A stretch of 64,000 bases of DNA from an uncultured Cryomorphaceae bacterium. Lineage in GTDB: Bacteria > Bacteroidota > Bacteroidia > Flavobacteriales > Schleiferiaceae. The notes below the pieces were generated by a model that saw only the letters and a list, made by a program, of their open reading frames with translations, was not told the DNA's origin and made no database searches. Both the position numbers and the translations under genes were made by a program. The DNA is taken from contig CAJWKU010000005.1 of the NCBI GenBank assembly GCA_913043005.1, forward strand, positions 23,599 through 87,598, in the 5' to 3' direction. Positions within the stretch are counted from its first letter, which is position 1. The number at the start of each line of letters is the position of its first letter. Positions 34,804 through 42,823 of this stretch are shown in pieces.

Positions 34804-36975
34804 TTAAGTCTTTTTCAAAGCTAAATATTCAGCAACTTCAGTGTATTTTTCTGTGACTTCATTCCAATCATGAGATTTTAGTTGATCCTTCCAATCCTGG
34901 TCAATGGAGTTTCTCTTAAGCCAAATCTTTTTTAAGAGAGGATTAGAGGTGTTGAAATAAATACCCTTACTTCCGAGGACAGATCTATTAAATACATTAT
35001 CATGGGCCACAATTTTGCAATCAGCTGACATAGCTTGAAGTAGCCCTGGGTTTGTTCCACCAACACTATGTCCATGAATATATATGGATGAACCCTGCCT
35101 CAGGGCTTGCGTTATGATTGGATCGTATTCACTTTCAATTTTGACAAAATTTAAATTCCCGTGAAATAAGTTAAAAATATTTTGACCGTATCGAGTACTC
35201 CAATCGCCAACTATTGCGATAGGAGTTTCATCGATTAGCTCAGTTAGAATTTCAAGAATATTATTTTCAGGGACTAGTCTACATATTATTAGTACATATT
35301 CATCTTTTATTAGTCCAAATTTCATAAGAATATCATTAAGCTCTTCTTTATTTAGTATTTTTTGAATCTCCGTGCCATATGATATTTCGTGAATCGGCTT
35401 CTCGTAGTTCATGTTACAATAATCCGTTATTCCAGGATTATCGGAAATAATTATCTCCGACGATTTTACTGCTATTTGCTCTGATAATTTGAGATAATTT
35501 CTTACTATACGTGAGTATTTACCCCGTTTCCATTCAATTCCATCTAGGTGAACTGCTACATTGGTGCGGTAAAACCATTTTTGCCATAGTAAGGAAGGAG
35601 CTGAGCTAGTTGTCCCAAGCGTTATGTGTGAATCAGGTTTCCACTGATTAATGGATCTTATGCTGATCCAGTCATATATGAATTGTGCAAATGACCCCAT
35701 TAGTGTCTCGGGGTCCCAATGAAATTTTCTTAGAATTCCAGGGTATTTGTAATCAGGTTTAGAATGTTTTGATGAGGTACTGACCCAAACTCGATTTCCT
35801 GTATCTGAGAGTCTTCTTGAAACATGGTCAACCATTTCTTCAAAACCTCCATATCTATTGGGCATTCCCCGAGACCCGCTAAATGCTATGAATCGGCTTT
35901 GAATGGAATAAATATTCTCTAAACTTTCAGCAGCTTTATTCCATGAGTATTTATCAAGTGATGCATGTTTTTTTGGATTTTTATGCGCTGACAAAACAGC
36001 GGTTGCAATTTGTTCGGCAACTGGCATGCATAGAAAAACATCTTTTTTGAGTTCTTTTGAGCTTTCAGCATTTTTAGAGAGAATCACTTGGCATTTAGCC
36101 TTTAGACCTTCAATTGATGTCAGTCCAAAAGTTTCAAATAATGATGGAATAATCACACCATACGTTTTCGATAATAATTCAGATGTTTCTTTGCTTTTAA
36201 TAGCTCTTTTCCAAGAGACGTTAGCTCCTTGATTTTGCGCTTCTTTTATTGCAAGTTTAAAAGATTGAATATATTTTTTATGGTTTGATCCTTCATCTCC
36301 AATTATGGTTAACGGCTCTTTAAAGCCAGTCTTACTAAGTATTTTCCATGCATTAATTGCTTCAATTTGATTTTTGATCCCTTCTATTCTTCCCAGAATT
36401 ACGTAGCCATCACGTTTTTTTTGTTTAGCTACAGATAAGTGCTCTAATCCGGGAGGTACAACTTTAACGCTACTCCCTAAACCTGTTATTCGTTTTATTC
36501 TATCCGCTTCTGCAGATGTAGTGGTTAGGATATGATCTGCTGTCCAGGTGAACTTTAATAATGGATTTTTTAAAAAAATCAACCCAATAGATGGCCATCG
36601 ATCTTTACTTAAAAGTGCTCTTAGGAAAACTTTAATATTTTCTTGAATTTCATAAGGTAAATATTTCCATATGAAACCTCTTTTTATTTCATATTCTTTG
36701 TAGTCGACTAATATGGAGGATATGACCCATTTGATCTGTGGATATTTTTTCCGAATTTGATAACAATGATATTGGTCAACATATCGTCCCAAGTTTATCG
36801 AGTGAATCACGTCATATTTAGAGCTGCGTATTTCTTTATTTAATCTGCTTACAGAAAGAATCAATATCACATTATGCCCTCTTTTTTTAAGAGCTTTTAT
36901 AGTCTCTAAAACTTGAACTGTATCTCCGCCAGGTTGATCAAGTAAAGTTTTTCTCGCAAAGAATATGACATTCAC
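34804..36975 (-). CDS. Tandem glycosyltransferase fusion (GT4 + DUF1972-type)
   Basis: A 723-residue protein holding two complete GT-B glycosyltransferases. Residues 1-360 form a GT4-like unit: GGDTVQVLETIKAL at the N terminus, VVPPGLEH, then the E-x7-E motif E281 to E289 in ETFGLTSIEG. Residues 361-723 form a second unit opening with GSRGMPNRYGGFEE (367-380), the hallmark of the DUF1972 rhamnosyltransferase-like family, and containing HGHSVGGTNPGLLQAM (634-649). In this second motif Q647 stands where I expect glutamate (usually LLEAM). The reading frame is continuous. The start is GTG at 36975, with a near-consensus -7 box 4 bases upstream. Donor and acceptor sugars are unknown. Confidence 0.85.
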   Translation of the reverse strand: MNVIFFARKTLLDQPGGDTVQVLETIKALKKRGHNVILILSVSRLNKEIRSSKYDVIHSINLGRYVDQYHCYQIRKKYPQIKWVISSILVDYKEYEIKRGFIWKYLPYEIQENIKVFLRALLSKDRWPSIGLIFLKNPLLKFTWTADHILTTTSAEADRIKRITGLGSSVKVVPPGLEHLSVAKQKKRDGYVILGRIEGIKNQIEAINAWKILSKTGFKEPLTIIGDEGSNHKKYIQSFKLAIKEAQNQGANVSWKRAIKSKETSELLSKTYGVIIPSLFETFGLTSIEGLKAKCQVILSKNAESSKELKKDVFLCMPVAEQIATAVLSAHKNPKKHASLDKYSWNKAAESLENIYSIQSRFIAFSGSRGMPNRYGGFEEMVDHVSRRLSDTGNRVWVSTSSKHSKPDYKYPGILRKFHWDPETLMGSFAQFIYDWISIRSINQWKPDSHITLGTTSSAPSLLWQKWFYRTNVAVHLDGIEWKRGKYSRIVRNYLKLSEQIAVKSSEIIISDNPGITDYCNMNYEKPIHEISYGTEIQKILNKEELNDILMKFGLIKDEYVLIICRLVPENNILEILTELIDETPIAIVGDWSTRYGQNIFNLFHGNLNFVKIESEYDPIITQALRQGSSIYIHGHSVGGTNPGLLQAMSADCKIVAHDNVFNRSVLGSKGIYFNTSNPLLKKIWLKRNSIDQDWKDQLKSHDWNEVTEKYTEVAEYLALKKT

Positions 36976-36979
36976 ACAA

Positions 36980-36987
36980 TAAATGTA
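36980..36987 (-). promoter_or_regulatory. Possible -7 box for the tandem glycosyltransferase gene
   Basis: Minus-strand TACATTTA, one mismatch from TAnnTTTG, 4 bases before the GTG start. Confidence 0.32.
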
Positions 36988-37039
36988 CTGCTCTTAAATT
37001 GTACCTTAGTCCAAATAACGAGTTAAAATTATTTCTATC

Positions 37040-37273
37040 ATGGCGATTCCTAAATTTTTGGTTGGAGACAATACTGATCAGCCTGAAAACGTTTACATTA
37101 TTCATACTGAATACCCAAGATTTGTAATAGACCTGGATACTGACGAAGTGGAGTGGTTAGATCAGATTGGCGGAGAGGATGAGACTGAATTGACAGATGA
37201 GATGAATCGTCTGTTGGACGAGGCAAATACATTTTATATTAGAGAAGTGGATCGTTACGAGTCAATGGATTGA
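37040..37273 (+). CDS. Small acidic protein of unknown function
   Basis: A 77-residue, strongly acidic protein (many Asp and Glu, notably VIDLDTDEVEWLDQIGGEDE). It starts MAIPKFLVGDNTD, has no signal peptide or membrane segment, and is probably cytoplasmic. I do not recognise the family. Its stop codon TGA overlaps the ATG of the MATE transporter (TGATG at 37271-37275), so the two are probably co-translated. Coding is supported by normal amino-acid composition and tight coupling; function is unknown. Confidence 0.75.
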   Translation: MAIPKFLVGDNTDQPENVYIIHTEYPRFVIDLDTDEVEWLDQIGGEDETELTDEMNRLLDEANTFYIREVDRYESMD

Positions 37274-38607
37274 TGTCTAAAATATTCCAATGGCGAGAAA
37301 ATGTACCATTGGCTCTTCCCGTAATTATTGGTCAATTAGGGCATATTGTCACATCTGTCGCAGATTCAATTATGGTTGGTCAATTGGGTGTTATTTCACT
37401 CGCAGCAGTCTCTTTAGCTGGATCCATAACCTCTGTTCCTCTTGTTTTTGGGATTGGAGTGGCATATGGTTTAACTCCTTTGGTTGCCAGGGCATATGGT
37501 CAAAAAAGATGGGGTAAGGCATATCGATTACTTAAGAATTCTACTTTAGTCAATCTTTTGACTTCCACAATAATGTTTCTTTTTGCTTGGCTATTGTTTC
37601 TTTTAGTTCAAAAGACCAATCAATCAATTGAAGTTATTGAAGAGAGCAGGGTCTATTTAATTTTAATTATGGTTTCATACATTCCATTTATGCTTTTTCT
37701 CTCGGGTAAGCAGTATCTGGAAGGTATGGGCGATACTAAAACCCCGATGAGAATAAGTTTGATTGGAAACTTACTAAATGTGTTGCTTAACGGAGTATTA
37801 ATATTTGGATTATTTTCTTTTCCCGTTTTAGGAATATTAGGTGCCGGTATTGCTACAATAATTGCAAGAATTATAATGGCAATTCATGTCTGGTACTTTG
37901 TTCTTGAAAAAAGAAATAATTGTAAAATAGTCCAGGACAACGTTATCATTTCAATCAGAGCAATTAGATCTTTATTAAAATTGGGTTTACCATCAGGTTT
38001 ACAATATGTATTTGAAGTCAGTGCATTTGCAGCAAGCGCATGGATAATAGGTACATACGGACCTAGTCAGCTTGCTGCTCACCAAATAGCCATTAATCTC
38101 GCATCCATATCATATATGGCTGCGACAGGATTAGGCGCAGCAGGAACAGTAAGAATGGGACAATTATTAGGTGCAAAAAGAGGAGGGGAAGCTTTAAATG
38201 CAGGAAAGAGTTTATTTTCTTTAACAATAGCATTTATGATTTTTACGGGAATATTATTTTTTACTCTTCGAAATATTCTTCCTTCATTTTACACAACTGA
38301 TTCGGATGTAATTTCAGCAGCAGCTTCATTATTAATAGTGGCGACAATTTTTCAAGTAAGCGATGGGCTCCAGGCTACAGCTTTGGGAGTACTTCGAGGT
38401 ATGCAAGATGTTAAGACCCCAACAGTTATTTCCTTTGTTTCATATTATGTGATTGCTTTACCATTAGAGTGGTTACTTGGAACTTATTTTGGTTGGGGAG
38501 CTATTGGGGTATGGGTGGCTTTAGCCATCGGTTTAACTTTAAGTGCAACCTTACTAATAAGTAGATTTTATAATCAAATAGGAATTGTTGCCCTTAAGAA
38601 TACTTAG
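37273..38607 (+). CDS. MATE-family efflux transporter
   Basis: A 444-residue multidrug and toxin extrusion (NorM-like) antiporter with about twelve transmembrane helices in two six-helix halves. SVADSIMVGQLGVISLAAVSLA (read as VADSIMVGQLG) opens the first half and HQIAINLASISYM lies in the second. I use the ATG at 37273, which overlaps the preceding stop codon; a TTG at 37270 is an alternative. The last 14 bases overlap the 3' end of the convergent response-regulator gene. Substrates cannot be inferred. Confidence 0.9.
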   Translation: MSKIFQWRENVPLALPVIIGQLGHIVTSVADSIMVGQLGVISLAAVSLAGSITSVPLVFGIGVAYGLTPLVARAYGQKRWGKAYRLLKNSTLVNLLTSTIMFLFAWLLFLLVQKTNQSIEVIEESRVYLILIMVSYIPFMLFLSGKQYLEGMGDTKTPMRISLIGNLLNVLLNGVLIFGLFSFPVLGILGAGIATIIARIIMAIHVWYFVLEKRNNCKIVQDNVIISIRAIRSLLKLGLPSGLQYVFEVSAFAASAWIIGTYGPSQLAAHQIAINLASISYMAATGLGAAGTVRMGQLLGAKRGGEALNAGKSLFSLTIAFMIFTGILFFTLRNILPSFYTTDSDVISAAASLLIVATIFQVSDGLQATALGVLRGMQDVKTPTVISFVSYYVIALPLEWLLGTYFGWGAIGVWVALAIGLTLSATLLISRFYNQIGIVALKNT

Positions 38608-39748
38608 AGGCCTCCTTTGCTAAAACAGGATTTGACCCCAAGATATGCAGTCTTTCAACTACATTTCTTAGCTCTCGCACATTACCGGTCCAGTTCGCAG
38701 ATGTCAAATGATCTATTGCCTCTTTTGAGAATGTCTTTTTCCCGAAACCTTGATCTGTAAGACTTTTTAAAAAATGATCAATTAGATCAGGAATATCCTG
38801 ACGTCTGGTATTTAGAGATGGAACATCGATTACAATTACACTTATACGATGATAAAGATCTTCTCTAAACCTACCTAAGTTTATTTCTTCTTTAAGATTT
38901 TTATTAGTAGCTGCAATAATTCGAACATTGACGGCAATAGATTTTCCTGAGCCGACAGGTGTTATTTGGTTTTCTTGAAGAGCGCGTAAAACTTTTGCCT
39001 GAGCAGAAAGACTCATATCACCGATTTCATCTAAAAATAAGGTTCCACCATGTGCCAATTCGAATTTTCCTTTCCGGTCTTTTATTGCAGAAGTAAATGA
39101 ACCTTTTATATGTCCGAATAATTCTGACTCAATCAATTCTGAGGGAATTGCAGCACAATTAACTTCAATAAAAGATTGTTTTGACCTAGCACTGAGCTGA
39201 TGCAATTGATTTGCAACAATTTCTTTTCCTGAACCATTCGGACCGCTTATTAAAACGCGCGCATCTGTTGGCGCCACTTTTTTGATCATACTTCTAACAA
39301 TCTCTAAAGACTTAGATGTCCCAATCATAGCAAATTTGCTATCAACTTTTTTACGTAACCTTTTGTTTTCTTGTAACAAGACTTTTCGATCAATTGCTTG
39401 TCTAATTGTTGTTACAAGTCTATTTAAATCTGGTGGTTTGGCTATGTAGTCATAAGCCCCCTTTCGGATACATGCTACTGCTGTATCAATGTCTCCATGG
39501 CCAGAGATCATAACGGTAGGGGTATCTCCATAATTTTCCATTATGAACTCTAATACTTCTATGCCATCTTTTTTGGGCATTTTGATATCACAAAGAACTA
39601 GATCAAAAGTATTATCATTTAATTTACTCACACCAATCTCGCCATCTTCAGCTTCAAATATCTCATGCGAGTTATTCTCATTTACAAGAATATTTCTTAA
39701 TACATTCCGAATTGCTTTTTCGTCTTCAACGATTAGTATACGCGCCAT
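38594..39748 (-). CDS. NtrC-like response regulator lacking a DNA-binding domain
   Basis: A 384-residue two-domain protein. Residues 1-120 are a receiver with phospho-acceptor D54 (LCDIKMPKKDG), T/S and K switch residues (MISGHG, YIAKPP). Residues about 140-370 are a sigma-54-type AAA+ module: Walker A GPNGSGKE at 169-176, Walker B TLFLDE at 236-241, and FREDLYHRISV. The loop that contacts sigma-54, normally GAFTGA, reads GSFTSA (216-221). The protein ends soon after the AAA+ domain with no Fis-type helix-turn-helix. It is the last gene of the fbp-mfd-ABC-mscS operon. It may act without binding DNA or not use sigma-54; no partner kinase is visible. Confidence 0.88.
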   Translation of the reverse strand: MARILIVEDEKAIRNVLRNILVNENNSHEIFEAEDGEIGVSKLNDNTFDLVLCDIKMPKKDGIEVLEFIMENYGDTPTVMISGHGDIDTAVACIRKGAYDYIAKPPDLNRLVTTIRQAIDRKVLLQENKRLRKKVDSKFAMIGTSKSLEIVRSMIKKVAPTDARVLISGPNGSGKEIVANQLHQLSARSKQSFIEVNCAAIPSELIESELFGHIKGSFTSAIKDRKGKFELAHGGTLFLDEIGDMSLSAQAKVLRALQENQITPVGSGKSIAVNVRIIAATNKNLKEEINLGRFREDLYHRISVIVIDVPSLNTRRQDIPDLIDHFLKSLTDQGFGKKTFSKEAIDHLTSANWTGNVRELRNVVERLHILGSNPVLAKEASKYS

Positions 39749-39757
39749 GAATAATTC

Positions 39758-40591
39758 TTATTTGTTATGCATCCACACATCCATTTGAGGAAAGGCGATA
39801 GTGATATTATTCTCTCTGAAGGCTTCATCAATTGAGTATCTCAATTCTGATTTTGTAAATTCTATTCGAAACAAGTTTGAACTGTGAAAATTAGCATTGA
39901 ATTCTAAAGAACTGTTTCCGAAGTTAGTGAATTGAATTGATGGCGCCGGTTTTGCATGAACGTCATGATGCTCTTTGAGACATTTTATTAAAACTTCTTC
40001 GACAAGTCGGGTATCGGAACCATATGCAACTCCAACAGCAATATGAAAACGTGTTGATTTATTTTGATGACTCCAATTGATCACTCCTTGATTAGTTAAT
40101 TTACTATTTGGAAGAATTACTGAAATATCATCTCGAGTTGAGATTTTGGTTGTTCTTAGCCCCAACTCCTTAACGATTCCTATCATCCCATCAATTTCAA
40201 TAATATCTCCTGCAGATATACTTCTTTCAGTCAGTAAAATGATTCCTGATATAAAGTCTCTAAATGTATCCTGTAATCCTAGTCCTAATCCAACAAAAAG
40301 AGCAGTTGAATATGCTAAAATCACCGTAATCTCTATTCCCGAAAAGTCAAGAGTAAATAGTATCGTTATGATCCAAATGAAATAATTCAATAATTGCCTT
40401 AATGAATACGCGGTTCCATGATCGACCCTTTTCCGAGATACTGCTCTAGTAAATATTCGCTTGATAGAATATGTTATTAATCTCGCAAATGAAAGAATAA
40501 CAAAGACTTGAATAATGTCGAATAGTGTGACACTGACGCTATCATATTTAAAAAGCACTAATTCAAGAAAGTCAGAAAAGGTCATATTCAT
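39758..40591 (-). CDS. Small-conductance mechanosensitive channel, MscS family
   Basis: A 277-residue membrane channel that releases solutes on hypo-osmotic shock. Two or three N-terminal helices are followed by the pore helix region TVILAYSTALFVGLGLGLQDTFRDFISG, whose alternating Gly/Ala pattern is typical of MscS TM3, then the beta domain GDIIEIDGMIGIVKELGLRTT and a mixed C-terminal domain. It lies 7 bases after the ABC permease and 9 bases before the response regulator in the same operon. Confidence 0.9.
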   Translation of the reverse strand: MNMTFSDFLELVLFKYDSVSVTLFDIIQVFVILSFARLITYSIKRIFTRAVSRKRVDHGTAYSLRQLLNYFIWIITILFTLDFSGIEITVILAYSTALFVGLGLGLQDTFRDFISGIILLTERSISAGDIIEIDGMIGIVKELGLRTTKISTRDDISVILPNSKLTNQGVINWSHQNKSTRFHIAVGVAYGSDTRLVEEVLIKCLKEHHDVHAKPAPSIQFTNFGNSSLEFNANFHSSNLFRIEFTKSELRYSIDEAFRENNITIAFPQMDVWMHNK

Positions 40592-40598
40592 TCGTTTA

Positions 40599-41915
40599 TT
40601 ATTTTCTGCGTAACCATTTGTAAAGGTCTTTATAACTTGCTTTCTTTCCGTAAGTTAAGATTCCTACGCGATATATTTTTGCTGAAATCCAAGTCGTTCC
40701 AAGAAACCCGATAATTAATAGTAGCATACTCAAAGCAATCTCCCAAGTTTGTACACCTCCAAATGGAAGTCTTATCATCATTGCCAACGGTGAGGAAAAT
40801 GGTATTAATGACAACCATATTGCTAAAGTCCCATTGGGTTCTTGCATCATAGGAGTAGCGAGCATTAATGTTATCAATAACGGGACTGTTAGGGGAATCA
40901 TGAATTGCTGGGTATCAGCTTCAGCGTCAACAGCTGATCCTGCGGCAGCAAATAATGCGCCATAAAGCAGATAGCCCCCAAGCCAATAAAAAACAAAAAA
41001 CCCTATTAGTTTCGGGATGTTAAAAGTTTTAAAGCTCTCAATAACTTCATTTAATACAGTTTGTGATTCCGTATTTTCCATTATTGCACCACCGGGTGTA
41101 ACCTCAGAAATATCAGATCCTAGCAGACCGATACTTCCAGCGACAGAATAAATTATTGTGCTAAAAGCAATTAAAATTAAAAATTGTAAAAGTCCCACAC
41201 CAGCAATTCCTATTATTTTACCCAAAAGAAGTTGTGTCGGTTTTACAGATGTTATCATTACTTCAACAATTCTTGAAGTTTTTTCTTCGATGACTCCGCG
41301 CATTATTTGAGCTGAATAAAAAAAGGTGAACATGTATATGAAAAAAGAAGCTCCAAATCCAATTGCCATTTTGAGAGGAAGAGAGCTAGCCTCAGAACCT
41401 TTTTCTGTTAAGTTTAAGTTTTTGATATTTACAATTGTCGTAGAGTTTTTTACAAGGGAGGGATCAACACCATTGATTTTTAATTTTTCCTCGGTAGCTA
41501 ATTTCCCAAGGCGCCTTTCTATGTCACGGGTTAGATCTATTCCAATATCACCTTTTGAGTATAATCTTGTGTTGCGAAGTATAAAATCCGGATCTCCATT
41601 TTCAGATGGAGGAAGAAATAATAGGCCATCATAAATTTCTTTTTCCCTTACCGCAGAAATGGCTGACTCTTCATCAAATTCTTCCGGATTCAAATATTGA
41701 AAACTGTGTCTTGATATTTTTTCAGTTCCCAATAAAAGGTAAGAATTATCTACTACAAGTAGTTTTTTGGGATCTTCATCTATATTAGAAAAAAGGGCGG
41801 GAATAACCAATAGTGCTCCAATTGCCAGAGGCCCTATAATCGACATCAGGATGAAAGTTTTGTTTTTAACTCTTGATGTAAATTCTCGCAATGCGATAAT
41901 AATAAATGGATTCAT
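40599..41915 (-). CDS. ABC transporter permease, NatB/ABC-2 type
   Basis: A 438-residue ABC-2 permease with an N-terminal helix (about 20-45), a large extracytoplasmic domain of about 120 residues, and five or six C-terminal helices. IALREFTSRVKNKTFILMSIIGP at the N terminus and EEKTSRIVEVMITSVKP resemble NatB, the Na+ exporter permease. The operon partner at 41912-42823 is a NatA-like ATPase with a four-base overlap. Export substrate is unknown; sodium is one possibility by family resemblance only. Confidence 0.88.
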   Translation of the reverse strand: MNPFIIIALREFTSRVKNKTFILMSIIGPLAIGALLVIPALFSNIDEDPKKLLVVDNSYLLLGTEKISRHSFQYLNPEEFDEESAISAVREKEIYDGLLFLPPSENGDPDFILRNTRLYSKGDIGIDLTRDIERRLGKLATEEKLKINGVDPSLVKNSTTIVNIKNLNLTEKGSEASSLPLKMAIGFGASFFIYMFTFFYSAQIMRGVIEEKTSRIVEVMITSVKPTQLLLGKIIGIAGVGLLQFLILIAFSTIIYSVAGSIGLLGSDISEVTPGGAIMENTESQTVLNEVIESFKTFNIPKLIGFFVFYWLGGYLLYGALFAAAGSAVDAEADTQQFMIPLTVPLLITLMLATPMMQEPNGTLAIWLSLIPFSSPLAMMIRLPFGGVQTWEIALSMLLLIIGFLGTTWISAKIYRVGILTYGKKASYKDLYKWLRRK

Positions 41916-42823
41916 TTTTCTACTGATTTAATGAAAATGTCATTCATGCTTGGTATAATTTCTTCAAATCGAATTGTGTCAACTTGAGGTGCTAAGACAC
42001 TTATAATTTCAGAGCTATTTAATTTCATACTTTGAATTTCAGCGATACAGATTCCTTTATTAAAATCTCTTAAGTTTTGGGACATCTCTACTTGGTTAGG
42101 AAGCGAGAGGGTAATAGGTTCATTTGATCGGTATGATAATCTGAAATTACCATTGCGATGTGATTCCCGAATTTCATTTACCGTTCCATCTAAGATTTTC
42201 TCTCCATGGTTCAGTAATGCAATATGACTGCAAAGTTCTTCAACACTTTCCATCCTATGAGTAGAGAGAACTATTGTTGCACCTTCTTCTCTGATTCTAA
42301 GCATTTCATCTCTAATTAGGGCTGCGTTTACCGGATCTAAACCACTAAACGGTTCATCAAATATCAGAAGTTTAGGCTCATGAAGTACGGTGGTGATAAA
42401 CTGAATTTTTTGAGCCATTCCTTTAGATAATTCCTCAACTTTTTTATCCCACCAAGTTTCGAGTCCCCATTTTTTAAACCACCAATGAAGTCTTTTCCTT
42501 GCTTCATTTCGACTCAGACCTTTTAATTGAGCGAGATACATGGACTGCTCTCCGACTTTCATTTTTTTATAAAGTCCGCGTTCCTCAGGAAGGTAACCAA
42601 TATGGCGACTATCGGAAGAATCAATTTTTTGGCCATAAAAGCTAACCGATCCATTATCGGGAGATATAATTTGATTTATGATTCTGAGCAGTGTGGTTTT
42701 TCCAGCTCCGTTTGGTCCGAGAAGTCCAAAAACACTTCCTTCGGGAACACTCAGATCCAATGGATGAAGAGCAACATGATTTTCGTATTGTTTATCTATG
42801 CCAAATGATTGGATTGCATTCAT
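41912..42823 (-). CDS. ABC transporter ATP-binding protein, NatA-like
   Basis: A 303-residue ABC ATPase. Walker A is GPNGAGKTT (about 35-43), the signature is LSKGMAQKI in place of LSGGQ, Walker B LLIFDEPFSGLDP, and the switch histidine lies in VLSTHRM. A C-terminal extension of about 90 residues follows, as in ATPases working with ABC-2 exporters. Overlaps mfd upstream by four bases and the permease gene downstream by four bases, so the pair is translationally coupled. Confidence 0.9.
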   Translation of the reverse strand: MNAIQSFGIDKQYENHVALHPLDLSVPEGSVFGLLGPNGAGKTTLLRIINQIISPDNGSVSFYGQKIDSSDSRHIGYLPEERGLYKKMKVGEQSMYLAQLKGLSRNEARKRLHWWFKKWGLETWWDKKVEELSKGMAQKIQFITTVLHEPKLLIFDEPFSGLDPVNAALIRDEMLRIREEGATIVLSTHRMESVEELCSHIALLNHGEKILDGTVNEIRESHRNGNFRLSYRSNEPITLSLPNQVEMSQNLRDFNKGICIAEIQSMKLNSSEIISVLAPQVDTIRFEEIIPSMNDIFIKSVEK

